Shown: positions 52,594-60,919, numbered from the stretch's first letter. The stretch: 64,000 nucleotides of DNA from Chloroherpeton thalassium ATCC 35110 (GCF_000020525.1 NC_011026.1:1160001-1224000); one strand, 5' to 3'. Translations and numbers: made by a program. Notes: generated by a model from the letters alone, not told the origin.

Positions 52594-53319
52594 ATGGAAA
52601 TAATTAAATACTACCATCATCGCGGAAATGTTGGAGAGCTTTCTACGCGCTATCATGCATTTTCGAAACTTAAAAATGCAAGAATACGGAAGATTGATCA
52701 CTTGAAATGGAAAGATACACACAATGGCTATATATCATATCATGCTCAAGTAGCTTTCTTTGGAAAAACAGGTTATGGAAAATCAACAACTGTAAACTCA
52801 TTTTTTGGCAATTCAATTTTAAAAACAAGCGATATTGCAGCGTGTACAAGAGAATGTCAAAGTTTGGATTTTGAGCTATCGCCAAACTGCTACTTATCCT
52901 TGGCTGATTTTCCTGGTATTGGAGAAAGTGAGTACAGAGATCATGAGTATCTCGAAATGTATAGTAACTTTCTGTCAACCTCTACTGTAATTGTATATGT
53001 AATACGAGCTGACACGAGAGACTATTCTATCGATGAATCAGCTTATAAAAAGGTATTTTCAACTCACGCGCATAGTAAAAAAGCTATTTTGGCATTAAAT
53101 TATTGTGATAAAGTAGAGCCGATAAGTAGGCAATATTTAGCGCATCCAAACTCAGAACAATTAAAAAACATCGACAAAAAAATTGATGTGGTAAATAAAA
53201 TATTTAGCCCAATAAATGCAATCATACCATATAGCGCAGAGACTAGTTGGAATATGAATACTCTTGCTAAAGCGATTGTTGATATTGTATCTGATAGTGA
53301 GCATATTGAAATAGTTTAA
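52594..53319 (+). CDS. Second Era-like GTPase of the pair
   Basis: The 241-residue protein lacks a coiled coil and is a single G domain with an N-terminal helical extension of about 50 residues. Motifs: G1 GKTGYGKS (57-64), switch I IAACTRECQ, G3 DFPGIGES (near residue 104), G4 NYCDK (N-x-x-D), and YSAET for G5. The ACTR-x-x-Q and DxPGxGES signatures are shared with the upstream GTPase, so the two are paralogues and could form a heterodimer. Only six bases separate the genes. A membrane- or phage-responsive system of two GTPases is my inference; no relative is known to me by name. Confidence 0.85.
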   Translation: MEIIKYYHHRGNVGELSTRYHAFSKLKNARIRKIDHLKWKDTHNGYISYHAQVAFFGKTGYGKSTTVNSFFGNSILKTSDIAACTRECQSLDFELSPNCYLSLADFPGIGESEYRDHEYLEMYSNFLSTSTVIVYVIRADTRDYSIDESAYKKVFSTHAHSKKAILALNYCDKVEPISRQYLAHPNSEQLKNIDKKIDVVNKIFSPINAIIPYSAETSWNMNTLAKAIVDIVSDSEHIEIV

Positions 53320-53366
53320 TCGTAAAAACTGAACGCTGTATAAGAATGCCATTCATCAATTATTAT

Positions 53367-53475
53367 CGCTAACATGCGCATCAACTCGGACGCCAAAAGC
53401 GGCGCCGAATTCGGTATTATTTTTAAGTTTAGTAGCACTGCCGCTTTTGTCGCCGGTTATGCTTGACGTTATGTC
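53367..53475 (+). repeat. attC site of the GTPase cassette
   Basis: R'' CGCTAAC (53367-53373), inner arms AAAAGCGGC (53395-53403) and GCCGCTTTT (53440-53448) that pair perfectly, and R' G|TTATGTC at 53468/53469. It is more G/C-rich and of a different type from the left-array attCs. Confidence 0.8.
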
Positions 53476-53570
53476 CCTAAAATCGAAGTCGTCAAATTTT
53501 TACTCGATTCTTTGTTAATAAAATCTTACCTTAGAGTAAGAAATAAAATCAATGTAAGACAGTGGGGCGA

Positions 53571-53825
53571 ATGACTATGGCTTTAGCAACGATTACATCA
53601 AAAGGACAAGTAACAATCCCTAAAAAAATAAGAGATTCTCTTAAGTTGCGCACAGGGGACAAAATAGAAATTGTTATTACAGATAAAATGGAAGCCGTCA
53701 TTAGGCCAATTTCAAAAACAGTGGATGAACTTTTTTGTAAATTACATAAACCTGAACAAAAAGCCTTTTCTGTAGAAGAAATAAACAATGCCATCCAGAA
53801 CCGGATGAAGAGTAAATATAAATGA
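53571..53825 (+). CDS. vapB: AbrB/MazE-type antitoxin (VapB-like)
   Basis: The 84-residue protein from ATG 53571 (53577 is an alternative) has a SpoVT/AbrB swapped-hairpin DNA-binding domain: ATITSKGQVTIPKKIRDSLK, then LRTGDKIEIVITDKMEAVIR. The C-terminal part (DELFCKLHKPEQKAFSVEEI) should bind the toxin. The stop overlaps the VapC start by ATGA. The first 100 bases of the cassette hold the promoter. As in other AbrB-VapC pairs it should repress its own operon. Confidence 0.88.
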   Translation: MTMALATITSKGQVTIPKKIRDSLKLRTGDKIEIVITDKMEAVIRPISKTVDELFCKLHKPEQKAFSVEEINNAIQNRMKSKYK

Positions 53826-54220
53826 AAGGGATTGATACAAACATTCTTGTTCGATTTCTTGTTGGCGATGACTCTAATCAAGCCCAAGTTGTTTATAACC
53901 TCTTCAAAGAAACCGAATTAAATAAAACCGAATTATTTGTTTCATTGCTGGTCGTTTTAGAGCTTCTATGGGTTTTAGAATCTGTGTATCAAATCGAAAG
54001 AAACAACATAATAGATTCACTGGCAGATTTAATCCTTATGCCAATTTTAAAATTTGAAAACATAGAAGCTATTCAGAAATTTATCATTGCAGCCAAAAAC
54101 AGCAAATATGATTTATCTGATTTGCTGATAGTTCATGCTTCTAATTCTCATGGTTGTGAATCGGTTTTTACTTTTGACAAAAAGGCATCCAAGTACAGCC
54201 TGTTTGAACTGATAAAATGA
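53822..54220 (+). CDS. vapC: PIN-domain toxin (VapC-like)
   Basis: The 132-residue protein has the four acidic sites expected of VapC: D5 in MKGIDTNILVRFL, E47 in VLELLWVL, Asp in YDLSDLLIVHAS and Asp in VFTFDKKA. It should be an endoribonuclease held in check by the upstream AbrB-type protein. The stop codon overlaps the R'' core of its attC (GACATAAC at 54219-54226), which matches this cassette's start TTATGTC at 53469; VapBC is therefore a true integron cassette. Confidence 0.9.
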   Translation: MKGIDTNILVRFLVGDDSNQAQVVYNLFKETELNKTELFVSLLVVLELLWVLESVYQIERNNIIDSLADLILMPILKFENIEAIQKFIIAAKNSKYDLSDLLIVHASNSHGCESVFTFDKKASKYSLFELIK

Positions 54221-54345
54221 CATAACAAAACGCTGCAGGCCGTCCCGGAGAGCTAGCGTCTTTTTGAAAGACCTTAGTTTTCGAAAAGAATTTAATTTGG
54301 GGGAAGTCCTCGGTTCTCGCTCCGCGCTGCTTAGCTCCCCGTAAA
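54219..54345 (+). repeat. attC of the VapBC cassette, right end degenerate
   Basis: R'' GACATAAC (54219-54226) complements the cassette start GTTATGTC exactly. A following AACGCTGCAGG looks like L''. On the right CGCGCTGCTTAGC (near 54333) resembles L' but no GTT core follows; CCCCG stands there. The array seems to end in a broken site next to the nif terminator. Confidence 0.5.
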
Positions 54346-54380
54346 AAATAATTCCCCTCTCTCAAACGCTACCAAAACAA

Positions 54381-54405
54381 AAAACCCCGAACAAATCGGG
54401 GTTTT
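54381..54405 (-). terminator. Terminator of the nif operon
   Basis: AAAACCCCGA-ACAAA-TCGGGGTTTT, a perfect 10-bp stem with T-run on the minus strand, 28 bases after the ferredoxin stop codon. Confidence 0.85.
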
Positions 54406-54433
54406 CTCATCAAACGACAGCTTCCGGAAAAAA

Positions 54434-54742
54434 TCAACTCAAAAGATATTCTTCTTTCGCTTGGCCTTCTTCGAGGGCGTCCAAGATTTCGTCGATCATT
54501 TCTTCGTTCTCGATTTGGCCGTACCAATAGCCTTCGGGATAGACGACGATAATCGGGCCGCGCTCGCAAACATTCAGGCAGCCGGTCGTGGAAATCATCA
54601 CGTCGGTCATGCCGCGATCGCTGAGTTCGTCTTCCAAATATTGCATGAGCTGCAACGATTCTTTTTTATAGCAAATCCCTTGCGGCGTGCCGCCGGCGCG
54701 AAAGCTCGCGCAAATTAAAAGATGATGTTTCGGCTTTTGCAT
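54434..54742 (-). CDS. Thioredoxin-like [2Fe-2S] ferredoxin
   Basis: The 102-residue protein holds four cysteines in the pattern Cys11-x12-Cys24 and Cys55-x3-Cys59 (HLLICASFRAGG, GICYKKES, TTGCLNVCERGP), as in thioredoxin-like [2Fe-2S] ferredoxins of the Shethna/NADH-quinone subunit type. Such proteins are common in nif operons of anaerobes, where they may donate electrons to nitrogenase or NifB or protect against oxygen. It is the last gene of the nif operon, 94 bases after nifB, and ends at a terminator. The 3' end (EEGQAKEEYLLS) recurs as a 40-bp DNA match at 49233 and 50133. Confidence 0.88.
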   Translation of the reverse strand: MQKPKHHLLICASFRAGGTPQGICYKKESLQLMQYLEDELSDRGMTDVMISTTGCLNVCERGPIIVVYPEGYWYGQIENEEMIDEILDALEEGQAKEEYLLS

Positions 54743-54836
54743 TTTCTTCTGGTTTTACAATTGAAAATTCTTTTATCTAAACTTTATAAATCTTGATTAT
54801 CGGATTTCGTCTCCGCTCAATCTGGCAGGAGAACAT

Positions 54837-56108
54837 TTATCCGCAGCCTACGCCTGCGCCGCCGGAGCAGCCCGTGCCACGCATTTTGGTGGTACGCATT
54901 AAATGCCGTAAATCTTTTCCTTTGAAAAATCCGGTCACCGCTTCGTCGATGACGCCTTCCATGACCAAGACTTGCATGCCCTTTGCGCCGAGCGCGTTTT
55001 TCGGCGTGTCGCCCGCGCTGCTGACGAGCAAGGCTTTGCAGTCGAACAGCACTTCACCTACGGCATCCCAGCGTTTGTTTCCGCCGCCCGGAGGCGGAGC
55101 GGGACGAGAGCCGATGAGCTTGCACGAACTACCGTCCGCTTTCATGTCGTAAATCAAAAAGCGGTCGGCCTCGCCCAAATGCTGATTGATTAACACGCCT
55201 TCCATGCTGGCGACCGCAACATATTTCCGATTTTCATCTAAATTGACCGACATTTTTGCAGCTTCCTCCAATTTGACCATCATTTGACGTGAGTTTTCTT
55301 CTCCGATAACGCCGACCGCGTCCGCACGGCAACGCGCACAGTGTTTCATCTGGGGCAAAAATTTCGCCGCTTCTTCCTGAATATGTTTGACCAGCTCCGG
55401 GTGCGGCTCGGGAATGTTTTCAAAAACCGTTCCTTCATTTTGGTAGTAAGGCAGCGTGTTCAAAATGTCTGCGCCGAGTTCCGAGACCGTTTTGGCAACT
55501 TCCAACACATGGTGGTCGTTGATGCCCGGAATGATAATCGTGTTTACTTTCGCCGTGATGCCCTTTTCTTTGAGCTTTTTGAGCGCCGCAAGTTGATTTT
55601 CGAGCAGCGTTTCGGCGGCCTGCTCGTCGCGCAAAACGCGCTTCTGATGGCGCACCCACGCATAAACTTCCGCGCCGACTTTTGGCGAAACGGCGTTGAT
55701 GGTTATCGTCACATGGCTGACTTGCAACTCGGCCAGCTCATCGATATACGGCAAGACATTCAGGCCGTTTGTCGCCACGCAAAGGAGCATTTCGGGATAT
55801 TTTTCCCGAACGAGACGAAGGGTTTTCATGGTTTCGTCCGGGTTGGCGAACGGGTCGCCCGGGCCGGCGATGCCCACAACTGCGATGTTCGGCGAAATTT
55901 CCAACGCATTGCCCAAGTAATGCACGGCTTGCTCCGGCGAAAGCACTTTGCTTGTGACGCCCGGTCTGTTTTCATTCAAACAATCAAACTTGCGATTGCA
56001 GAAATTGCATTGAATGTTGCACTTCGGCGCAACCGGCAAGTGAATTCTCCCAAACTGGTGCCTTGAGTTATCGTTGAAGCAAGGATGTTTCTCTAATGGT
56101 AATTTCAT
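54837..56108 (-). CDS. nifB: NifB, FeMo-cofactor precursor radical-SAM synthase with C-terminal NifX-like domain
   Basis: The 423-residue protein has the radical-SAM cluster motif Cys30-x3-Cys34-x2-Cys37 (KCNIQCNFC), NRPGVTSKVLSPEQAVHYLG, GIAGPGDPFANP and an extra Cys pair MKHCARCRADAVG characteristic of NifB. From about residue 290 a NifX/NafY-type cofactor-binding domain follows (VAVASMEGVLINQHLGEADR), ending in GTGCSGGAGVGCG. NifB joins two 4Fe clusters with carbide insertion to make the 8Fe core of FeMo-co. The gene follows nifN by about 300 bases that hold a tandem hairpin repeat. Confidence 0.97.
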   Translation of the reverse strand: MKLPLEKHPCFNDNSRHQFGRIHLPVAPKCNIQCNFCNRKFDCLNENRPGVTSKVLSPEQAVHYLGNALEISPNIAVVGIAGPGDPFANPDETMKTLRLVREKYPEMLLCVATNGLNVLPYIDELAELQVSHVTITINAVSPKVGAEVYAWVRHQKRVLRDEQAAETLLENQLAALKKLKEKGITAKVNTIIIPGINDHHVLEVAKTVSELGADILNTLPYYQNEGTVFENIPEPHPELVKHIQEEAAKFLPQMKHCARCRADAVGVIGEENSRQMMVKLEEAAKMSVNLDENRKYVAVASMEGVLINQHLGEADRFLIYDMKADGSSCKLIGSRPAPPPGGGNKRWDAVGEVLFDCKALLVSSAGDTPKNALGAKGMQVLVMEGVIDEAVTGFFKGKDLRHLMRTTKMRGTGCSGGAGVGCG

Positions 56109-56170
56109 GATTTCGTAGCTCCTTCACATTGTTGGCGTGGTCGCTTTTGTTTTGAGCATTTTTTAAAATT

Positions 56171-56404
56171 CAAAGAAGCCATGTTTCGTCTCCGCTCAAC
56201 ATGACACGGGGAAACTCTCATCGGCTTGAAAATTCTTGTCGGCCTGAAAATCTTTGTCTGCCTGAGCGGAGACGAAGGCCTGTTTTTCAAAGAAGTCACG
56301 TTTCGTCTCCGCTCAACCCGGGCATGGGAAATTCCCATCAGCCTGAAAATCTTTGTCGGCCTGAAAATTCTTGTCTGCCTGAGCAGAGACGAAGGCCTGT
56401 TTTG
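56171..56404. repeat. Tandem 117-bp repeat with long inverted arms between nifN and nifB
   Basis: Unit 1 (56171-56287) and unit 2 (56288-56404) are about 85 percent alike. Each carries TTTCGTCTCCGCTCA near the left and TGAGCGGAGACGAAG near the right (arms in unit 1 at 56187-56198 and 56263-56274), so each unit could form a large hairpin. Inside, CCTGAAAATCTTTGTC-type segments are themselves repeated. A single arm, TTCGTCTCCGCTCAA, also lies at 54806-54820 between nifB and the ferredoxin gene. Confidence 0.85.
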
Positions 56405-56411
56405 TAAAAAC

Positions 56412-57764
56412 CTACATATAGGTATAACCGACCGGCGAAGTGCTTTGGCGATACTCAATAATCGTGTTGGCAATCCGGTCGAAGAGTTCCTGAGTTCCTT
56501 TATATCCGATGTGGTGCAAGCGTTGGCCGCCGAAACGGTCGTGAATCGGGAAGCCGATGCGCACCAGCGGAATGTTCAATTTGCGCGAAATGGAGTAGCC
56601 TTTGCTGCTACCGATTAAAAAGTCCGGGCTGAGGCGGGCGGCTTCGTCGGAAATGTCCATGAAGTCGATGCCGTCGCGCACAAAAATTTCCATTTCTTCA
56701 TAGTCGGGAATCGCTTCCTTGATGCGCTTTTTCAAAAAGCCGCTCTTGCCGCCGGATGCGCAAACCACCGGAATCACGCCGATTTCGCGCAAAAATTGGG
56801 CGATGGACACCACAAAATCTTCTTCGCCATAAACAATCGCGCGTTTTTCAAACACATATTTGTGGCCGTCGGCATACGCATCGACCAAGCGGCGACGCTC
56901 GTCCTCGTATTTTTCCGGCAGCGATTTTCCCGAAAGTTCTTCAAGCAGGGCAAAAAAGCGGTCGCTTTCTTTAATCCCAATCGGCAAGCCGAGCTTGCGG
57001 CGCGGGACGCCTAATTTTTCCTCGAGGAAACCGGCAGCGCCTTTGTCATTTTCAAGCGTTGCGCCGAATTCGATGCTGGCTTTGGCAAAACCGGTTTTTA
57101 CGATTTCGGAAACCGGTGTGCCGCCCGGCGGAATTCTGTGATATTCGCCCCAAGGGCCGCCGTCGAGCGTTTGCGAATAATCGGGCAGCATGACGAACGG
57201 CAGGCCGAATTCTTTGAAAATTTCTTTTAAGTAACGCATATCGGCGGGCGAGACCATGTTCGGAAAAATATTGACATGCTCGTTCGCAATGCCGCGCTCG
57301 GCGAGCGTTTGCACGCTGGCGCGAACCGCCGCATGAAATCCGTCGATGTGCGAGCCTTGATAGCTCGGCGTCGAGGCGTGAATCATAATCGGCATGGGGC
57401 TGCCGTTTTTAAATTCATTGACATACTCGCGCAAAATCATAGGAACATCGTCGCCAATCGTTTCGCTTAGGCAAGTCGTCGCCAAACCGATGACCGCCGG
57501 TTTATATTGCTTGGTGACGTTTTTCAAGCCGATTTTCAGGTTTTGGCTGCCGCCGAAAACCGCCGTGTCTTCGCTGAAGTTTGAAGACGCAATATCCACA
57601 GGTTCTTTATAATGGCTGATTAAATAGCGCCGAATGTAGGTGGCGCAACCTTGCGAGCCGTGCAAAAACGGCACGCACTTTTCTATTCCTCTAAACACCA
57701 AACATGCGCCCAATGGATTGCAGAGTTTGCACGCATTTTGTGTGGCTGTCTTTGCCGTGCTCAT
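56412..57764 (-). CDS. nifN: NifN, FeMo-cofactor scaffold subunit
   Basis: The start is ATG 57762-57764, overlapping the nifE TGA by 4 bases (ATGA) with AAGGAGG seven bases upstream; a longer frame would overlap more and lacks that signal. The 450-residue protein begins MSTAKTATQNACKLCNPLGA and continues PFLHGSQGCATYIRRYLISH, typical of NifN/NifK-type folds. TTCLSETIGDD and DRFGGQRLHHIGYKGTQELF follow later. NifN forms a heterotetramer with NifE, on which the NifB product matures to FeMo-co. Confidence 0.96.
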   Translation of the reverse strand: MSTAKTATQNACKLCNPLGACLVFRGIEKCVPFLHGSQGCATYIRRYLISHYKEPVDIASSNFSEDTAVFGGSQNLKIGLKNVTKQYKPAVIGLATTCLSETIGDDVPMILREYVNEFKNGSPMPIMIHASTPSYQGSHIDGFHAAVRASVQTLAERGIANEHVNIFPNMVSPADMRYLKEIFKEFGLPFVMLPDYSQTLDGGPWGEYHRIPPGGTPVSEIVKTGFAKASIEFGATLENDKGAAGFLEEKLGVPRRKLGLPIGIKESDRFFALLEELSGKSLPEKYEDERRRLVDAYADGHKYVFEKRAIVYGEEDFVVSIAQFLREIGVIPVVCASGGKSGFLKKRIKEAIPDYEEMEIFVRDGIDFMDISDEAARLSPDFLIGSSKGYSISRKLNIPLVRIGFPIHDRFGGQRLHHIGYKGTQELFDRIANTIIEYRQSTSPVGYTYM

Positions 57765-59122
57765 TTTAGGCCTCCTTTCCGCGGCATGAACTGCCAAACG
57801 GGACTTGTCACCGACTCATAGACTTCCTTTGCAAAGTTGTACATCCCGATAAAGCCTGCCAGCGGAATTTTTCTTTCATGGTTATGGTCACAAAATCCGA
57901 TGCCGAGTTTGTAGGCAATCGGTCGTTCTTTCACACCGCCGATAATCAAATCGGCTTCTTTTTCCAATACAAATTTCGAGAGTTCAACGGGGTTGGAATC
58001 ATCCACAATCACCGTGCCTTCGTCGCACATTTCTTTCAGTCCCAAATAATCGTCTTTATTTCCGGTTTGCGAACCGGCCAGCACCACATCCATTTCTAAA
58101 TAGCGGAGGGCTTTAATCAGCGAAAAGGCTTTGAACGCACCGCCCACATAAATCGCCGCGCGGCGTCCGCTCAGGGCTTTGCGGAATTTTTGCAACTTGG
58201 GATAAAGCTCCATCACTTCGCTGCTGACCAATTTTTTGGCAGCCTCCATGATTTCTGGCTTGTCGTTAAAATGCTTGGCGACATCATAAAGCGCCTGCGA
58301 CATATCTTCTATGCCAAAATATGAGACGCGAATGAAGGGGATGCCGTAGCGTTCTTTCATCATTTGGGCGAGCTTGGTCATCGAACCGGAGCATTGCACC
58401 ACATTGAGTGACGCGCCATGTGAGCGGCGAATATCATCTACGCGCCCGTCGCCTGTCATAGTCGAGACAACCTCGATGCCCATTTGATTATAATAATCCT
58501 TGATAATCCACGCTTCGCCGGCGAGGTTGAATTCGCCGAGAATATTGATACTGTATTTGCTAATGCCTTCGGTCGAGCCTGTGCCGACAATTTTCATCAA
58601 TGCGAGGCAAGCTGCTTTATAGCCGTCTTTTTTCGTGCCTTTAAATCCTTCGGAATGAACCGGAAGCACGGGAATACCTTTTTCTTGGGAAACTTTTTTG
58701 CAAACAGCGTCTATATCGTCGCCGATGAGGCCAATAATGCAAGTGGAGTAAATAAATGCGGCTTTTGGGTTGTATTGGTCAATCAGTTCAATCAGCGATT
58801 TGTAGAGCTTTTTCTCACCGCCGTAAATCACGTCCATTTCTTTCAAATCGGTGGAAAAGCTGAGGCGGTGAAGCTCAGGACCTGATGAAACCGCACCGCG
58901 AATGTCCCATGTATAAGCGGCACACCCAATGGGTCCGTGCACCAAGTGAAGGGCATCAGCTACTGGATAAAGCACTACACGCGACCCGCAGAACACACAT
59001 GCACGCTGACTAACCGAACCGGAAAGGCTTTTGGTGTCACATGTAATATCAAAGGACTCGGTTTGTGATTTCTTTTCGTAAATCTGTCTTCTGCGTCCTT
59101 CTAAAATTCCAATCGTTTCCAT
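57761..59122 (-). CDS. nifE: NifE, FeMo-cofactor scaffold subunit
   Basis: The 453-residue protein carries the NifD/NifE-type P-cluster-like cysteines ACVFCGSRVVL, VHGPIGCAAYTWD and YSTCIIGLIGDD, and VQCSGSMTKLAQMMKERYGI in the region that holds the cofactor Cys in NifD. The final part includes GFCDHNHERKIPLAGFIGMY, with His in place of the NifD cofactor His region. It forms the scaffold complex with NifN and is translationally coupled to nifN. It follows nifK after a 391-base gap containing a dispersed repeat, unusual inside this operon. Confidence 0.96.
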   Translation of the reverse strand: METIGILEGRRRQIYEKKSQTESFDITCDTKSLSGSVSQRACVFCGSRVVLYPVADALHLVHGPIGCAAYTWDIRGAVSSGPELHRLSFSTDLKEMDVIYGGEKKLYKSLIELIDQYNPKAAFIYSTCIIGLIGDDIDAVCKKVSQEKGIPVLPVHSEGFKGTKKDGYKAACLALMKIVGTGSTEGISKYSINILGEFNLAGEAWIIKDYYNQMGIEVVSTMTGDGRVDDIRRSHGASLNVVQCSGSMTKLAQMMKERYGIPFIRVSYFGIEDMSQALYDVAKHFNDKPEIMEAAKKLVSSEVMELYPKLQKFRKALSGRRAAIYVGGAFKAFSLIKALRYLEMDVVLAGSQTGNKDDYLGLKEMCDEGTVIVDDSNPVELSKFVLEKEADLIIGGVKERPIAYKLGIGFCDHNHERKIPLAGFIGMYNFAKEVYESVTSPVWQFMPRKGGLK

Positions 59123-59217
59123 CGCGTCTACCCTTTCGTTTTTACATTTAAAATGAGAGTTAAAATCAGTGTCAGGTCGAGCCGAAACTCGCGGCCTTGA
59201 AACCCTTCGTCGCTATC

Positions 59218-59331
59218 AATGGCAAAACTGAATTATGTCATTCTGAGGCTTGTTAGCCGAAGAATCCAGCGTTTCCAGACGAATGGATGCTTCAGACTCG
59301 TTCCGAGTCGTTCAGCATGACAAAGTTGTTG
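59218..59331. repeat. Dispersed repeat of the GTCATTCTGAGG type (copy 2)
   Basis: CAATGGCAAAACTGAATTAT, GTCATTCTGAGGCTTGTTAG, CCGAAGAATCCAGCG and TTCAGCATGACAAAGTTGTT match copy 1 (24701-24802) in order. It sits in the nifK-nifE gap (59123-59513), where I see no other gene. Confidence 0.75.
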
Positions 59332-59456
59332 TCATTCAACCGGGGTTTTCCTTTTGGAAAAAATTACCGGCGCAGGGCGACACTAAAAGGGCATTGAAGT
59401 TTAAAAATTCAGACAAGTCAAATTCAAACAAATCTATAAGTCACCGTTTTATCATC

Positions 59457-59478
59457 AGGGCGACCCTGTGGCCGCCCT
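59457..59478 (-). terminator. Possible weak terminator or processing hairpin after nifK
   Basis: AGGGCG / CGCCCT, six base pairs with a 10-base loop, 36 bases after the nifK stop. It has no T-run. It may only attenuate transcription into nifE-nifN-nifB. Confidence 0.35.
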
Positions 59479-59513
59479 TTAATCATCATCAACAAATCAT
59501 CCGTTCTCGCGGA

Positions 59514-60896
59514 TTACATAACAAGTTCAAACTTCTCATCTGGTGCGTCGCGATCTTGACGATCCATCAGCACACCAAGAATTTTTTCAACAATCCGCAT
59601 GGAGCCTGTATAGCCCACATTTGGGAAGTAGCTGTGACCAACGCGATCCACAATCGGGAATCCGAAGCGGATAAACGGAATGTCTTCATCACGCGCAATG
59701 AATTTGCCATGAGAGTTTCCGATTAAGAGATCAACAGGCTCATTTTTAATCCATTGATGCAAGAGGAAAAGATCGGCTTGTGGGCCATTTTTCACATTTG
59801 CATTTGGAACGGTTTCGGCCAAAATCTCTCTGAGGCGTTGTTCGATTCTTTTTCCAGGTGTTCCGCTGACGATATGAACTGGTTTCATGTCGAGCGAGAC
59901 GAGGAACTCGGTTAGCGGAATGATGTGGTCTGGATCGCCATAAATAGCAACTTTCTTTCCGTGGAAATATTGTTGCATGTCAGTTAGCATATCGACCAAG
60001 CGACCGCGTTCGCGAGTGACTTCCTCAGGAATTTCCACGCCGGCTGCTTTGGCAAGCGCCATCATGAAACGGTCGGTAGCATCGATACCAATTGGAATGT
60101 CAAGCGATTCAAACGGAACTTTATGTTTTTTATCCAAAGCAATCGCACCGGCTTCGGCTGTATATGTGCCGAGCGAAATGGAGCATTCGGCGTCGCCCAA
60201 GCTCTTCATTTGCGGAACAGTGACGCCACCCTTCGGATACATATCGAACTTACCGGTCTGAGGCGTGTCGAGCACGTCGGTCATATCCGGGAAGAGCAAG
60301 ATTTTTGCACCGAGTTCTTTAGAAAGGCGTTTGATTTCGCGCATGTCGGACGGTTCCATCCAACCAGCGACGATGTTAATCTGACCGTTCTTTTCGCCGG
60401 TTGATTCGGCAAACTGAGTGGCCATTGCTGCAACCATGTTGGAATAACCAGTTACGTGCGAACCAACGAAGCTTGGTGTGCTGGCGTGGATGACAAATTT
60501 ACCTTCAGGTACTTTGCCTTCGTCTTTGGCCTTGGTGACAATCTGCTGAAGGTCATCACCGATGGTTTCAGAAAGGCAAGTAGAATGCACGGCGATAACA
60601 TCTGGTTCGTAAATCGTAAAGATGTTGTTAATCGCTTGAAGCAAGTTAGCTTGACCGCCGAAAACCGAAGCACCTTCCGTAAATGAGCTGGTAGCTGCCA
60701 TAACCGGTTCTTTAAAGTGGCGGGTTAGCATACTACGATGGTATGCGCAGCAACCCTGAGAGCCGTGGCTGTGCGGCAAGCATCCGTGAATACCGAGTGC
60801 AGCGTAAAGTGCGCCAATCGGTTGGCAAGTTTTTGCCGGATTAATCGTTAAACCTTCGCGCTCTTTAACCTCTGCCGTTGTGTGTCTTAATAACAT
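59514..60896 (-). CDS. nifK: NifK, nitrogenase MoFe protein beta subunit
   Basis: ATG 60894-60896 (MLLRHTTAEVKEREG) is chosen with AGGAAGTG upstream; the longer frame overlaps nifD. The 460-residue protein has the P-cluster cysteines in PAKTCQPIGAL (Cys24), HGSQGCCAYHRS (Cys49) and VHSTCLSETIGDD, plus SSFTEGASVFGGQANL typical of beta subunits. It lacks the long N-terminal extension of Azotobacter NifK, as is usual in anaerobes. It forms the alpha2-beta2 MoFe protein with NifD, 23 bases upstream in the operon. Confidence 0.97.
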   Translation of the reverse strand: MLLRHTTAEVKEREGLTINPAKTCQPIGALYAALGIHGCLPHSHGSQGCCAYHRSMLTRHFKEPVMAATSSFTEGASVFGGQANLLQAINNIFTIYEPDVIAVHSTCLSETIGDDLQQIVTKAKDEGKVPEGKFVIHASTPSFVGSHVTGYSNMVAAMATQFAESTGEKNGQINIVAGWMEPSDMREIKRLSKELGAKILLFPDMTDVLDTPQTGKFDMYPKGGVTVPQMKSLGDAECSISLGTYTAEAGAIALDKKHKVPFESLDIPIGIDATDRFMMALAKAAGVEIPEEVTRERGRLVDMLTDMQQYFHGKKVAIYGDPDHIIPLTEFLVSLDMKPVHIVSGTPGKRIEQRLREILAETVPNANVKNGPQADLFLLHQWIKNEPVDLLIGNSHGKFIARDEDIPFIRFGFPIVDRVGHSYFPNVGYTGSMRIVEKILGVLMDRQDRDAPDEKFELVM

Positions 60897-60919
60897 GTTG
60901 CGTTCACTTCCTTTCCTAC

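Larger units (their letters stand above)
51439..53468 (+). mobile_element. Integron cassette carrying a GTPase pair (first cassette next to attI)
   Basis: Starts TTAGCG (51439) and ends with an attC whose R'' CGCTAAC (53367-53373) complements that start exactly. The 2,030-bp cassette encodes two GTPases in tandem. It is the cassette closest to the integrase and thus should have been the last inserted. Confidence 0.75.

Noticed and set aside
56171-56404. CRISPR array
   Set aside because: Only two 117-bp units, directly abutting, with internal inverted arms and no unique spacers or cas genes.
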